Shown in pieces: positions 1 to 7,186 of a stretch of DNA of 14,820 bases. The notes beneath the pieces were generated by a model that worked only from the letters and a program-made list of their open reading frames with translations, ran no database searches and was not told the DNA's origin. The stretch's first letter is position 1; the number at the start of each line of letters is the position of its first letter. Both the position numbers and the translations under genes were made by a program. This stretch comes from JBIOYL01 sp044870185 (GTDB lineage: Bacteria; Actinomycetota; CALGFH01), in NCBI GenBank assembly GCA_044870185.1, contig JBIOYL010000146.1, forward strand, positions 1 through 14,820. Reading direction: 5' to 3'.

Positions 1-1
1 G

Positions 2-454
2 TTCGTGGCCGCCCTGGTCCCCAGCATCTGGCGGGCTGGGCAGGAAACCCTCGCCATCGCAGTCGGCATCAGCGGTGCCGTGTTCCTCGCCATGGGGTTC
101 ATGTCCAACGCCGCAGAAACCGCCCTGATCGGCGTCGCCGACAGCAACGAGCCCGCCGCCGTCCTGGCCCTGGATCAGCTGCAAGGCCGCACCCCCGTCG
201 TCTGGACCATCGCTGCGCTGGTCGCGGTGATCTCGCTGGCGATCAGGCGCACCAGCCTCGTCTGGCCCTGGCTCGGCGTGGTCGGCTTGATCGCCGCCGC
301 GATCTTTGTGCTCGGCTCGATCTTCAGCGTCCTGGGACGAACCCCCGAGGGGAACGCCTCACTGATCGGCGTCGGCATCTTCATCGTCTGGATGCTGGTG
401 CTCAGCACCGGCCTATGGCGTGCCGCGTCGAAGAGCACAACCCCACGCCCTTGA
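2..454 (+). CDS. Small multi-pass membrane protein, 5' end cut by window
   Basis: The reading frame is open from the left edge (first full codon TTC at 2), so the gene very likely begins upstream. The GTG at 5 has no visible ribosome binding site and is probably internal. About 150 residues are visible with four hydrophobic segments: residues ~17-42, ~66-82, ~85-111 and ~119-138 counted from the GTG. Short charged loops separate them and the tail is Ser/Thr/Pro-rich. This layout resembles the C-terminal part of small uncharacterised actinobacterial integral membrane proteins. No catalytic motif is visible and I do not recognise a named family. The gene is slightly less GC-rich than its neighbours. 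It ends in TGA, followed by two GC-rich hairpins. The coding call is well supported by composition and hydrophobic pattern; the function is unknown. Confidence 0.7.
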   Translation, partial: FVAALVPSIWRAGQETLAIAVGISGAVFLAMGFMSNAAETALIGVADSNEPAAVLALDQLQGRTPVVWTIAALVAVISLAIRRTSLVWPWLGVVGLIAAAIFVLGSIFSVLGRTPEGNASLIGVGIFIVWMLVLSTGLWRAASKSTTPRP

Positions 455-463
455 GCGCAGCAC

Positions 464-514
464 TCCCGATCCTGACGGTCCCTCGGGAATAGTGATCGGC
501 CGGTAGAGCGGCCG
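464..514 (+). terminator. Two consecutive hairpins after the membrane protein gene
   Basis: TCCCGA (464-469) pairs perfectly with TCGGGA (483-488) across a 13-nt loop. CGGCCG (497-502) pairs with CGGCCG (509-514) across GTAGAG. They begin 10 nt after the stop codon. There is no T-tract, which is common for GC-rich actinobacterial terminators but makes the call weak. Confidence 0.35.
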
Positions 515-648
515 GCCCGGGACGCCGAGACTTCGCCCGTGAGACCATCCTCAACCCCCTGGCCCGGTGGGGGATACTGCTGGGGTCGTTCGCCGCATCC
601 CTGGCGCGGGCTGCGTCGTCGAGTGGAGTGCCGAGCCTCGGAGGTCTG

Positions 649-2163
649 ATGCCCGCCGTCACCATCACCGCGATGCCGCTGGCGATCGAGGAGCTGCTGC
701 AGGTCGCCCGGGGGGCGCGGGTCGAGCTGGACGCCGACGCCTGGGCGCTGATCGGCGCCAGCCGGGCCGTGGTGGACGCCGCCCTGGCCAGCGGCCGGCC
801 GGTCTACGGGCTCACCACCGGCGTGGGCCACACCAAGGACGTGCGGCTGCCCGACCAGGCGCTGCGCCGCCTGCAGCAGCTGCTGGTCACCAGCCACGCC
901 GGCGGCCTCGGGCCGCCCCTGCCCGCCGAGCTGGTGCGGGCGGCGATGGCGGTGCGCCTCAACGGCATCGCCCGCGGCGGCTCGGGGGCCAGCCCGGCGG
1001 TGGCCGCCACGCTGGCGGCGATGCTCAACGCCGGCGTCCACCCGGTCGTGCCGGCCATCGGCTCGGTCGGGGCCGGCGACCTGGGCCAGATGGCCTGCGT
1101 GGCGGTGGTGGCCACCGGCGGGGGCTGGGCCGAGCACGCCGGCCAGCTCCTGCCCGGCGCCCAGGCGCTGGCCCGGGCGGGGATCGAGCCGCTGGTGCTG
1201 CAGCCCAAAGACGGGCTCGCGCTGATGTCGGCCAACGGCGTCTCGATCGGTCATGGCGCCATGGTGCTGGCCCGCACCGCCGAGCTCGCCGGTGCCGCCG
1301 ATGTGGCGGCCGCCCTGTCGTTGGAGGCCACCGGTGGCAACCCCTCGGTGAGCTTGCCGGTCGTCGGCCAGGCCAAGCCCTTCCCCGGGCAGATCGCCGC
1401 CTGCCAGAGCATCCGCGCTGCGCTGACCGGCAGCTACCTGCTGGCCGGCCCCGACGCCGCCCACTCGATCCAGGACCCGCTGTCGTTCCGGGTGGCGCCG
1501 CAGGTCCACGGCGCCCTGCGCGAGTTCCTGGGCTTTGCCCGCCGGGCGGTGGAGGTCGAGCTCAACGCGCGCAGCGACAACCCGCTGGCGGCCATCGACG
1601 AGCAGGCCATGGTCCACAACGGCAACTTCCACCCGATCGTGCTCGCCCTGGCCTTCGACGCGCTCCGCGGCGCCGTCGCCCACGTCGGCCAGCTCAGCGA
1701 GCGCCGGATGAGCCACCTGTGGGACGCGTTCTTCCAGCACCGGGCCGAGCTTGGCGGCCCGCCACTGGACGGGTTGGTCCCAGAGCTGTTCGGGTTGTCG
1801 CTGCGCTACCCGGCGGCCGCCGTGGTCGCCGAGCTCAAGCAGCTGGCCGCGCCGGCCACCCTCGACGTGCCGCCGCTGGAGACCGGCGGGCTCGAAGACC
1901 ATGGCACCGGCGCCCCGTTGAGCGTCCGCAAGGCCGAGGCGGCGGTCGAGCTGCTGGCCGACGTGGTGACGATCGAGCTGCTGCTGGCCCACGACCTGTT
2001 GGCCGGCACGCCGGCCAGGCCAACGCTGGGGGCCGGCACCGCTGCGGCGTTCGAGATCGTCCACGAGGCGGTGGCCGCGCTCCCGGGAGACCGGTCCCCG
2101 GCTCGGGTGCACGCGGCGGTCCGGGCCCGACTCGCCGACATCACCCGCCAACCCGTCACCTGA
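649..2163 (+). CDS. Aromatic amino acid ammonia-lyase (HAL/PAL) superfamily protein lacking the MIO serine
   Basis: The protein has 504 residues, close to the usual ~510 for histidine ammonia-lyase. ATG 649 is chosen because GGAGGT lies at 640-645. With this start the family tyrosine in YGLTTG falls at residue 53, as in Pseudomonas HutH; GTG 628 would add seven residues. Family landmarks in order are the SHAGG region (~83), LNGIARGGSG (~105), QPKDGLAL (~185), QD..SFR..PQ (275-285, Arg281), the DNPL plus GNFH segment (~310-328), SERR (~350) and EDH (416-418). Known HAL enzymes form their MIO electrophile from Ala-Ser-Gly in GSVGASGDL. Here the segment reads GSVGAGDL (138-145), so the serine codon is absent. 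The tyrosine of QDAYS is Leu278, and the asparagine of LALLNG is replaced by serine. The fold is certain; ordinary MIO-dependent deamination is doubtful. No hutU, hutI or hutF gene is nearby. It may be a diverged lyase, mutase or non-catalytic homologue. Confidence 0.88.
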   Translation: MPAVTITAMPLAIEELLQVARGARVELDADAWALIGASRAVVDAALASGRPVYGLTTGVGHTKDVRLPDQALRRLQQLLVTSHAGGLGPPLPAELVRAAMAVRLNGIARGGSGASPAVAATLAAMLNAGVHPVVPAIGSVGAGDLGQMACVAVVATGGGWAEHAGQLLPGAQALARAGIEPLVLQPKDGLALMSANGVSIGHGAMVLARTAELAGAADVAAALSLEATGGNPSVSLPVVGQAKPFPGQIAACQSIRAALTGSYLLAGPDAAHSIQDPLSFRVAPQVHGALREFLGFARRAVEVELNARSDNPLAAIDEQAMVHNGNFHPIVLALAFDALRGAVAHVGQLSERRMSHLWDAFFQHRAELGGPPLDGLVPELFGLSLRYPAAAVVAELKQLAAPATLDVPPLETGGLEDHGTGAPLSVRKAEAAVELLADVVTIELLLAHDLLAGTPARPTLGAGTAAAFEIVHEAVAALPGDRSPARVHAAVRARLADITRQPVT

Positions 2164-2186
2164 CAGCCCGGTCGCGCATCGGGCTG
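2164..2186. terminator. Bidirectional hairpin between convergent genes
   Basis: CAGCCCG (2164-2170) and CGGGCTG (2180-2186) form a perfect 7-bp stem with a 9-nt loop. The stem starts directly after the TGA of the HAL-like gene and 20 nt before the stop of the convergent gene. No T-tract is present. Position and symmetry suit a shared terminator. Confidence 0.5.
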
Positions 2187-2205
2187 CGCCGCAACCAGGA
2201 CGACC

Positions 2206-3339
2206 TCATCGCCGCGCGGGGTCGCCGACGAGCGCCGGGTCGGCGCGGCGCAGCCGGTCCAAGAACCCGCGTCGCCGGGCGTAGCGCTGGCGGACCTCGG
2301 CCATCCGACGGTCGAACTCCTCCACCGCAGCGGCCCGCACGGCAACCTCCCGCAAGTCCGCCGCCAGGCGCACCGCCTCGTCGTAGGATCGCGCCTCCAC
2401 GAGCTGCTCGAGCTCCTGCCACGCCGAAGCTCCCCGCCGCCCAAGCGCGGCAAGCTGCGCCTCTCTGGCCGCCGCAGCGGCAGCGCGCGCCCGCGCCTGC
2501 TGTTGCATGACCGCACGGCGGCGCGCATCCTCCAGTTCCTCCGCGCGCGCCAGCAACTGCGCCACCGTCCGCCGCTGCCGGGCCGCCACCGCCGGATGCG
2601 CGCGGCGAAACGCGCCGAGCAGCACCGAACCCAGCGCCAGCTCCGGATTGTCCACCGCCTGGAGCAGCCACCGCTGCTGCTCGGCGGGCGGCAATTGCCT
2701 GACCCACTCGCGGAAACGGCCCGCGTCGTCTCCGTCTTCGCCGCTGGATTCCATGGCGGCCCCAAGCAGGTCCTCGTCGATGCGCAGGAACTGGACCAAT
2801 GCCACCAGCGAAGCCGACAGCGCCCGCAGCCCGCGTGGCACCGGCGGCTCCAGTTCCTGCGGGTCGACCTCGCCCTCTTGCACCGCCAGCAGCCACGCCA
2901 GGTACGCGGCCCGCAGGTCACCGCGGAGCAACTCGGCTCGAAGCGGCGTCAACGACGCCGCCAGATGCCCCTCCTCCCACCACTCGTCCTCCGGCTCATC
3001 GACCTCGCTGCACAGGTCCAGCACGGCGTACTCCCCCGTCGTGGTCAACGTCGCCGGCCCACCGGGAAGGTAGGCTCGCAAGGCGCCGACATCCACCGAC
3101 GCGCTCGGGAGCCGGAACATCAGGCGGTGGGTCCCCCAGTTGGCGAAGTACACGTGCACGTCGAAGTAGCGGGCGAGCAGCTTGGCAGGATCGGCCTTGA
3201 GGTCCCCCCACTGGTATTCGTTCCAGAACCGCGTCGGCGTGATCTCGGCGCGCGTGGAGATGCTGCGAAGCTCCGCCATCTCGGCGGCGGTCAGCCGGCG
3301 GTCGAGCGCCACGAACTCATAGCACTGATACTCGCTCAC
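2206..3339 (-). CDS. Conserved actinobacterial hypothetical protein
   Basis: 377 residues. The GTG start is preceded by GGTGAGG with 7-nt spacing on the minus strand. The N-terminal ~140 residues look like a compact domain, with motifs such as YECF-like YQCYEF, ITPTRF and WGTHRLMFRLP, followed by an acidic stretch (EPEDEWWEEG). Residues ~145-270 are mainly helical with many Leu and Arg. The C-terminal third (~260-365) is an Arg/Ala/Glu-rich, probably coiled-coil region. No membrane segment, signal peptide or enzymatic motif is visible. From memory, similar hypothetical proteins occur in actinobacteria, sometimes near SWIM zinc-finger or helicase genes; neither is present here, so no function is assigned. 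The gene is transcribed divergently from the sigma factor across a 158-nt spacer and converges on the HAL-like gene. Confidence 0.82.
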   Translation of the reverse strand: MSEYQCYEFVALDRRLTAAEMAELRSISTRAEITPTRFWNEYQWGDLKADPAKLLARYFDVHVYFANWGTHRLMFRLPSASVDVGALRAYLPGGPATLTTTGEYAVLDLCSEVDEPEDEWWEEGHLAASLTPLRAELLRGDLRAAYLAWLLAVQEGEVDPQELEPPVPRGLRALSASLVALVQFLRIDEDLLGAAMESSGEDGDDAGRFREWVRQLPPAEQQRWLLQAVDNPELALGSVLLGAFRRAHPAVAARQRRTVAQLLARAEELEDARRRAVMQQQARARAAAAAAREAQLAALGRRGASAWQELEQLVEARSYDEAVRLAADLREVAVRAAAVEEFDRRMAEVRQRYARRRGFLDRLRRADPALVGDPARR

Positions 3340-3497
3340 AACCTCGCCTCACCTGTGCAGATCCTGGAGAGGGTACACCTCGGTGAGATCGCGGTCGGTA
3401 CCGGACGCGTGCATCGCCGCTGTCCGGTGGGCCGTGTATGGTGATGCGCCGTGCACGACCGTCGGGCCGGTGCCGACGGCGGAGGGAGCGAGCCGAG

Positions 3498-4514
3498 ATG
3501 ACCAAGACGGCGGCAACCGGTGAGGTGGCCCGGGGCACGGCAACGCCCGGCGCCGGGGAGCTGGAGCGCCTGCTGGAGCAGCATCGGGGCGAGCTGACCG
3601 CGTACGCCTACCGGATGCTGGGATCGGCGTTCGAGGCGGAGGACGCCGTGCAGGAGACGCTGCTACGGGCATGGCGGGGGTTCGATCGGTTCGAAGGCCG
3701 GGCGGCCGTGCGCTCCTGGCTGTATCGCATCGCCACCAACGTCTGCCTCGACATGCTGCGGGGACGAGCGCGCCGGGCCGTCCCCATGGACCTCGGGCCC
3801 TCCAAGACGGCCGATGCACCCCTCGGTGAGGCACTGCCGGAGGCCACCTGGATCGAGCCGATCCCCGACAGCCGGGTCCTGCCGGCCGGTGGTGACCCGG
3901 CCGAGCTGGCCGTGGACCGCGAGACGATCCGCCTGGCGTTCGTGGCCGCCCTCCAGCACCTTCCGCCCCGGCAGCGAGCGGTGCTGATCCTGCGGGAGGT
4001 GCTGCGCTGGAAGGCGACCGAGGTCGCGGAGCTGCTCGGCACCACGGTCGCGTCGGTCAACAGCGCGCTCCAGCGCGCCCGCGCCACGCTGGCGGCCAGC
4101 GACGTCGCCACAGCCGGGCCGTCCCAGCCGATGGACGCAGCGCAGCAGGCGCTCCTGGCCCGCTACGTCGACGCCTTCGAACGCTACGACCTCGACTCGC
4201 TCACCGCGCTGCTCCACCGGGACGCCACCTGGTCGATGCCGCCCTATGCGCTGTGGCTGCAGAGCCATCGCGACATCCGCCGGTGGTGCCTGGGGCCCGG
4301 GGTCGGCTGTCGGGGCTCGCGTCTGATCCCGGTTGCGGCGAACGGGTCACCGGCGTTCGCGCAGTACAAGCCCGGCGGGCCGGGCGGCGGCCACGAGCCG
4401 TGGGCGCTCCAGGTCCTCGAGGTCTCAGCCGGCCAGATCGCCGGCATCGCCTTCTACCTCGATACCGCGAGGCTGTTCTCGCTCTTCGGCCTGCCTGCCC
4501 GACTCGAGCGGTAG
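3498..4514 (+). CDS. ECF sigma factor, SigX5-type (TIGR02960-like), with SnoaL-like C-terminal domain
   Basis: 338 residues from ATG 3498, with GGAGGGAG at 3481-3488 (9-nt spacing). An upstream in-frame ATG at 3438 would add 20 poorly conserved residues. Region 2 spans ~22-92 and contains the core-binding DAVQET motif and the -10 recognition helix around WLYRIATNVCLD. A Pro-rich linker follows, then region 4 at ~148-200 (LPPRQRAVLILREVL plus a helix-turn-helix). The last ~125 residues form a SnoaL/NTF2-like domain (YVDAFERYDLDSLTALLH). In ECF families with such an extension the domain modulates the sigma factor in place of a classical anti-sigma factor. No anti-sigma gene is adjacent. The last 29 codons are overprinted by the STAS gene on the other strand. 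Assignment to the SigX5 family rests on domain order and length and is strong; target genes are unknown. Confidence 0.92.
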   Translation: MTKTAATGEVARGTATPGAGELERLLEQHRGELTAYAYRMLGSAFEAEDAVQETLLRAWRGFDRFEGRAAVRSWLYRIATNVCLDMLRGRARRAVPMDLGPSKTADAPLGEALPEATWIEPIPDSRVLPAGGDPAELAVDRETIRLAFVAALQHLPPRQRAVLILREVLRWKATEVAELLGTTVASVNSALQRARATLAASDVATAGPSQPMDAAQQALLARYVDAFERYDLDSLTALLHRDATWSMPPYALWLQSHRDIRRWCLGPGVGCRGSRLIPVAANGSPAFAQYKPGGPGGGHEPWALQVLEVSAGQIAGIAFYLDTARLFSLFGLPARLER

Positions 4515-4796
4515 CCCCGCGGAGCACGGCAGGACGTCGTCCAGCCCCAGCAGGGCCAGCAGCTCCTGCAGCCGGCCGCACGCGTGGTGCAGCAGGAGGT
4601 GGCGCCCGAACCGCCGAGCGGCCAGCTGCAGGCGGGCCAGGGCGTCGACCGTGCCGGCGTCCGGGTCGGCCAGCGCGGCGACGTCGCAGACGACCACGGC
4701 GCCGTCGCCGCCCTCCAGCAGCACGCGCTCCCAGAGCCCCTGGACGTCGGCGGGGGCGATCCGACCGCCGATGACCACGGCGACCGTGTTCGGCAC
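4425..4796 (-). CDS. STAS-domain protein, convergently overlapping the sigma factor gene
   Basis: 123 residues if translation starts at GTG 4796, which fits a STAS domain beginning at its first beta strand (TVAVVIGG). A TTG at 4886 would add 30 Pro/Gly/Arg-rich residues. Neither start has a convincing ribosome binding site. The core shows VVVCDVAALADPDAGTVDAL, a helix (LARLQLAARR), then HLLLHHACGRLQELLALLGL, the usual alternation of anti-sigma-antagonist or MlaB-like domains. The position where SpoIIAA-type proteins carry the phosphorylated Ser (DSSGL) reads DAGTV here, so a Thr may take that role. The last 29 residues, acidic and Gln/Glu-rich, lie antisense to the sigma factor's 3' end. Adjacency suggests a link with that sigma factor, but no kinase or anti-sigma partner is nearby, so partner switching is only a hypothesis. 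Confidence 0.75.
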   Translation of the reverse strand: MPNTVAVVIGGRIAPADVQGLWERVLLEGGDGAVVVCDVAALADPDAGTVDALARLQLAARRFGRHLLLHHACGRLQELLALLGLDDVLPCSAGLPLESGRQAEEREQPRGIEVEGDAGDLAG

Positions 4797-4985
4797 TGGA
4801 GGCGGTCGCGGCGTATGCGCGCCTGACGTCCGTGGCCCCTCGGGATCACCCAACCGCGCCCCCCGTTCGCTGGCTTCCTCAGGCAAGACCGGCCGGCCGG
4901 GGGAAACTCATCGCCGCCGTCCTTTCGGCATCGGCCGCCCGGGCACCACGAGCCGAAGCGGCGCTCGAGCCCACTGGACACGTCG

Positions 4986-5002
4986 GATAGTGTGCTTGCA
5001 CA
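4986..5002 (+). promoter_or_regulatory. Possible promoter/operator upstream of the VOC gene
   Basis: GATAGT (4986-4991) resembles a -10 box. Directly overlapping it, TGTGC-TT-GCACA (4991-5002) is an inverted repeat with 5-bp arms. The site lies 58 nt before the VOC start. No good -35 box is visible, so this is tentative. The rest of the 4797-5059 spacer shows nothing else I can support. Confidence 0.25.
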
Positions 5003-5059
5003 GACGCCGGCAGCCCTTCGCCGCCGCCAACCCCCCCGACCGCCAAAGGACGATGCAGT

Positions 5060-5431
5060 ATGGATTGGAAGCTCGAACTGGTGGCGATTCCCGTCTCGGA
5101 CGTGGACCGCGCGAAGCGCTTCTACACCGAGCAGGTCGGCTTCAACGCCGACCATGACCACAGGGTCAGCGACGCGCTTCGCTTCGTGCAGCTGACGCCT
5201 CCCGGGTCGGCCTGCTCGATCGCCCTGGGGACCGGGCTCGTGGACACGCCGCCGGGCTCGGTCCAGGGCCTGCAGCTGGTCGTGGACGACATCAACGCCG
5301 CGCGGGCGGAGCTCGTCGAACGCGGGGTGGAGGTCAGCCAGGTCCAGGAGTTCGGCTGGGGCTCGTTCGTGTTCTTCAAGGACCCCGACGGCAACGGCTG
5401 GGCCGTGCAGCAGCTACCTGCTCGCGACTAG
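5060..5431 (+). CDS. VOC (glyoxalase/bleomycin-resistance fold) family protein
   Basis: 123 residues, the normal length for a one-domain VOC protein with two beta-alpha-beta-beta-beta modules. AAAGGACG at 5043-5050 precedes ATG 5060 by 9 nt. The first module starts LELVAIPVSDVDRAKRFYTE, a classic VOC opening. The second starts near GLQLVVDDINAARAEL and ends in FFKDPDGNGWAVQQ, where DPDGN is the usual turn before the last metal-side strand. Glu and His positions used for metal in glyoxalase I are not fully matched: the first strand has no His, and the last strand has Gln (VQQ) rather than Glu. It may therefore be a metal-independent or divergent member. Such proteins include antibiotic-binding, dioxygenase and isomerase types; the substrate cannot be predicted. 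It appears monocistronic, with a nested hairpin after the stop. Confidence 0.9.
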   Translation: MDWKLELVAIPVSDVDRAKRFYTEQVGFNADHDHRVSDALRFVQLTPPGSACSIALGTGLVDTPPGSVQGLQLVVDDINAARAELVERGVEVSQVQEFGWGSFVFFKDPDGNGWAVQQLPARD

Positions 5432-5484
5432 CCGGCCAGGTCAAGGCGGCGCGCAGACCCGTGCGCCGGCGTGGCCTGGGCCGG
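5432..5484 (+). terminator. Nested hairpin after the VOC gene
   Basis: CCGGCCAGG (5432-5440) pairs with CCTGGGCCGG (5475-5484) with one bulged base. Inside it GGCGC (5448-5452) pairs with GCGCC (5463-5467). The structure begins directly after the TAG stop codon. No T-tract follows. Confidence 0.4.
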
Positions 5485-5567
5485 CGAACCAGCCGGTCCT
5501 GATGGACGTTCGGCCTGGGCGGCGGCGATACTGACCGAGCCCACCGGTGCGCACAGGATGGTGCCTG

Positions 5568-6008
5568 ATGACCGAGCCGCACGACTGGCCGCTCGAGCAG
5601 CCTGCCAAAGGCAGCCTGCGTCCTTGGTACTTCTCCGCCGCCGGCTACCTCGCGGTGATGTTCAAGGACGCCGAGACGGCCCGGCGAGCCCAACGCGGCC
5701 TCGTGGAGCGCGGCGTGCCCGAAGCCGATATCCGGCTCTACGTCGCCGAGCAGATCCTGAGCATCGAGTCCCGCCAGCGGCAAGAACGCTCCACCCTGGC
5801 CAAGGCGGTCGCTGCCCTGACCGGCGACCGCGCGGCCCGGGAACGCTACCTGGCCAACGCCAGGGCAGGGGGCGCAGCCCTTTGGCTGTTCGCCCCCACC
5901 AAGGACCGCGCCGACCGGCTGGTCGGGCTCCTCGCCGACTACCACTACGTGTCCTTGCGCTACTTCGGCGACGAAGGCACGGAAGACATCAATCCGGAGG
6001 CCGGCTGA
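5568..6008 (+). CDS. Small conserved hypothetical protein
   Basis: 146 residues from ATG 5568, with AGGATGG at 5555-5561. A GTG at 5547 would add seven residues without a better signal. The first half contains YLAVMFKDAETARRAQRGL and GVPEADIRLYVAEQIL, an alternation of a strand, an amphipathic helix, and a strand after a short EADI turn. This recalls the general-stress YflT-like fold, but similarity is only in pattern. The middle (~70-105) is helical and rich in Arg, Ala and Gln. The second half repeats a strand-helix-strand design (ALWLFAPTKDRADRLVGLLADY, then VSLRYFGDE). Two tandem alpha/beta halves around a helix are therefore likely. No signal peptide or membrane segment is seen. The last 20 nt overlap the end of the convergent LLM oxidoreductase gene. 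Function unknown. Confidence 0.8.
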   Translation: MTEPHDWPLEQPAKGSLRPWYFSAAGYLAVMFKDAETARRAQRGLVERGVPEADIRLYVAEQILSIESRQRQERSTLAKAVAALTGDRAARERYLANARAGGAALWLFAPTKDRADRLVGLLADYHYVSLRYFGDEGTEDINPEAG

Positions 6009-7053
6009 CACCTCCGGCATGCCGCCCGCGCACGACCGCCCACGCGGCCGGGACGGCCAGAGCACGGCTGGGGGCGAGCGCCGTGACCGTGGCGCGCACG
6101 CTGGCCGCCGGGTCGGTGCCGGCCGGCAGCGGGTAGGCAATGGGCAGGTCGACGCCGGCCGCCCGGTAGGCTTCCAGGCGCGCGGCCACCTCCCCGGCCG
6201 AGCCGGCGGCGACCAGGGCGGCGACCGTGTCGCGGGCGACCAGCTCCGTGCGCCGCTCGGCGGGGGCTCCGGCGAGCCGGTCGACGTCGGCGATCCCGGC
6301 CCGGCGCAGCATGGCCGCATACGTTGGCAGCTCCAGGTAGCTGCGCACCTGCGGCCGAAGGTCGTCGAGGGCGCCGTCGAGGTCGCCGACGTGGACGCGC
6401 ACGTAGGCGGCGACGACGACCGCGGCGGGGTCGCGGCCGGCCGCCTCCGCGGCCGAGCGGACGGCGCCCACCGCGCCGGCCACCGCGTCGACCGGCAGCC
6501 AGTTGAGCAGCACCCCGTCGGCCAGCCGGCCGGCAAGGGCGAGCATGCGCGGGTTGAGCGCGGCCAGCACGACCGGCGGGCGCTTGCGGACGGGCGGGAA
6601 GGCGAGGCGCCAGCGCCGCGAGCGGCCCCCCGACCAGGCGACGTCCACCTCCTCGCCGGCCGCGGCAGCCCGGACGGCGGCGACCGTCGCCTCCAGCCGT
6701 GAGAACGGGTCGGTCCACCCGGTGGCGAACCACTGCTCGGTCGCGGCCCTGCCGCCCGCCCCGATCCCGAGCACGAAGCGCCCACCCGACAGGTCGTCGA
6801 GCGAGGCGGCGGCCTGGGCGAGCACCACCGGCGGGCGGGAGAACACCGGGATGACCCCGGTGCCGAGCAGCGCCCGGCTGGTCCGCACGGCCAGGGCGGC
6901 CATGGTGGAGACCGCATCGTGGCCGCTGATCTCGGGCACCCAGATGCCCGAGTAGCCGCCCGCCTCGGCCGCTTGCGCCCAGTCGAGCAGCGTGGCGGCC
7001 GGCACGCCGACGTCACGCAGGGCCACGCCGAGGGGACCGTGGTACTCGGGCAC
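5989..7053 (-). CDS. LLM-class (luciferase-like) flavin- or F420-dependent oxidoreductase
   Basis: 354 residues, the usual length for a single TIM-barrel luciferase-like monooxygenase or F420 reductase. The GTG start at 7053 has GGAAGGAG about 5-7 nt upstream on the minus strand. Family landmarks are the opening strand (PLGVALRD), the helix AQAAEAGGYSGIWVPE (~27-42), LLGTGVIPVFSRPP (~62-75), LDDLSGGRFVLGIGAG (~84-100) and the PPVVLAALNPRMLALAGRLADGVLLNW segment (~158-185, in two parts). The SGGR(F/L).LGIG motif is typical of LLM enzymes in actinobacteria, many of which use F420. The substrate is not predictable and no F420 biosynthesis gene is in the window. Its 3' end overlaps the small gene 5568-6008 by 20 nt. 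It is divergent from the hydrolase gene across 133 nt. Confidence 0.92.
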   Translation of the reverse strand: MPEYHGPLGVALRDVGVPAATLLDWAQAAEAGGYSGIWVPEISGHDAVSTMAALAVRTSRALLGTGVIPVFSRPPVVLAQAAASLDDLSGGRFVLGIGAGGRAATEQWFATGWTDPFSRLEATVAAVRAAAAGEEVDVAWSGGRSRRWRLAFPPVRKRPPVVLAALNPRMLALAGRLADGVLLNWLPVDAVAGAVGAVRSAAEAAGRDPAAVVVAAYVRVHVGDLDGALDDLRPQVRSYLELPTYAAMLRRAGIADVDRLAGAPAERRTELVARDTVAALVAAGSAGEVAARLEAYRAAGVDLPIAYPLPAGTDPAASVRATVTALAPSRALAVPAAWAVVRGRHAGGVSRPPD

Positions 7054-7095
7054 GCCGCTCCTTCCATCGGTGCGGGACCGGTCGCCACACTGTGC

Positions 7096-7135
7096 CGCAC
7101 CGTGCGTGGTGGCGCGAGGCCGCCCGTGCTACAAC
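7096..7135 (+). promoter_or_regulatory. Possible extended -10 promoter and palindrome upstream of the hydrolase gene
   Basis: TGC-TACAAC (7127-7135) fits an extended -10 box, 51 nt before the ATG at 7187. No clear -35 box is present. Just upstream, CGCAC-C-GTGCG (7096-7106) is a perfect 5-bp inverted repeat, inside a wider pair CGCCAC (7083-7088) / GTGGCG (7109-7114). It lies in the divergent spacer between two genes and could be an operator. Confidence 0.3.
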
Positions 7136-7186
7136 CGTCTTTCCATGGGTGACGCCACCCGTGGCGGCCGGGTGGAGGTGAGGGCG

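Noticed and set aside
175..2151. Long minus-strand open frame opposite the HAL-like gene (658 codons)
   Set aside because: It is rich in Arg, Gly, Gln and His with no domain pattern, and mirrors the GC-rich third positions of the real gene on the other strand.
649..2163. Routine histidine ammonia-lyase (hutH) assignment
   Set aside because: The MIO serine is missing, two other catalytic positions differ, and no other hut gene is nearby, so the gene symbol is not justified.
567..2510. Long plus-strand open frame overlapping the HAL-like gene in another frame (647 codons)
   Set aside because: Arg/Gly/Pro-rich low-complexity translation without motifs; it spans the stop of one clear gene and runs antisense into the next.
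4797..4886. TTG start at 4886 for the STAS protein
   Set aside because: It would add 30 Pro/Gly/Arg-rich residues before the first beta strand with no ribosome binding site; GTG 4796 fits the domain start better, though this is not certain.
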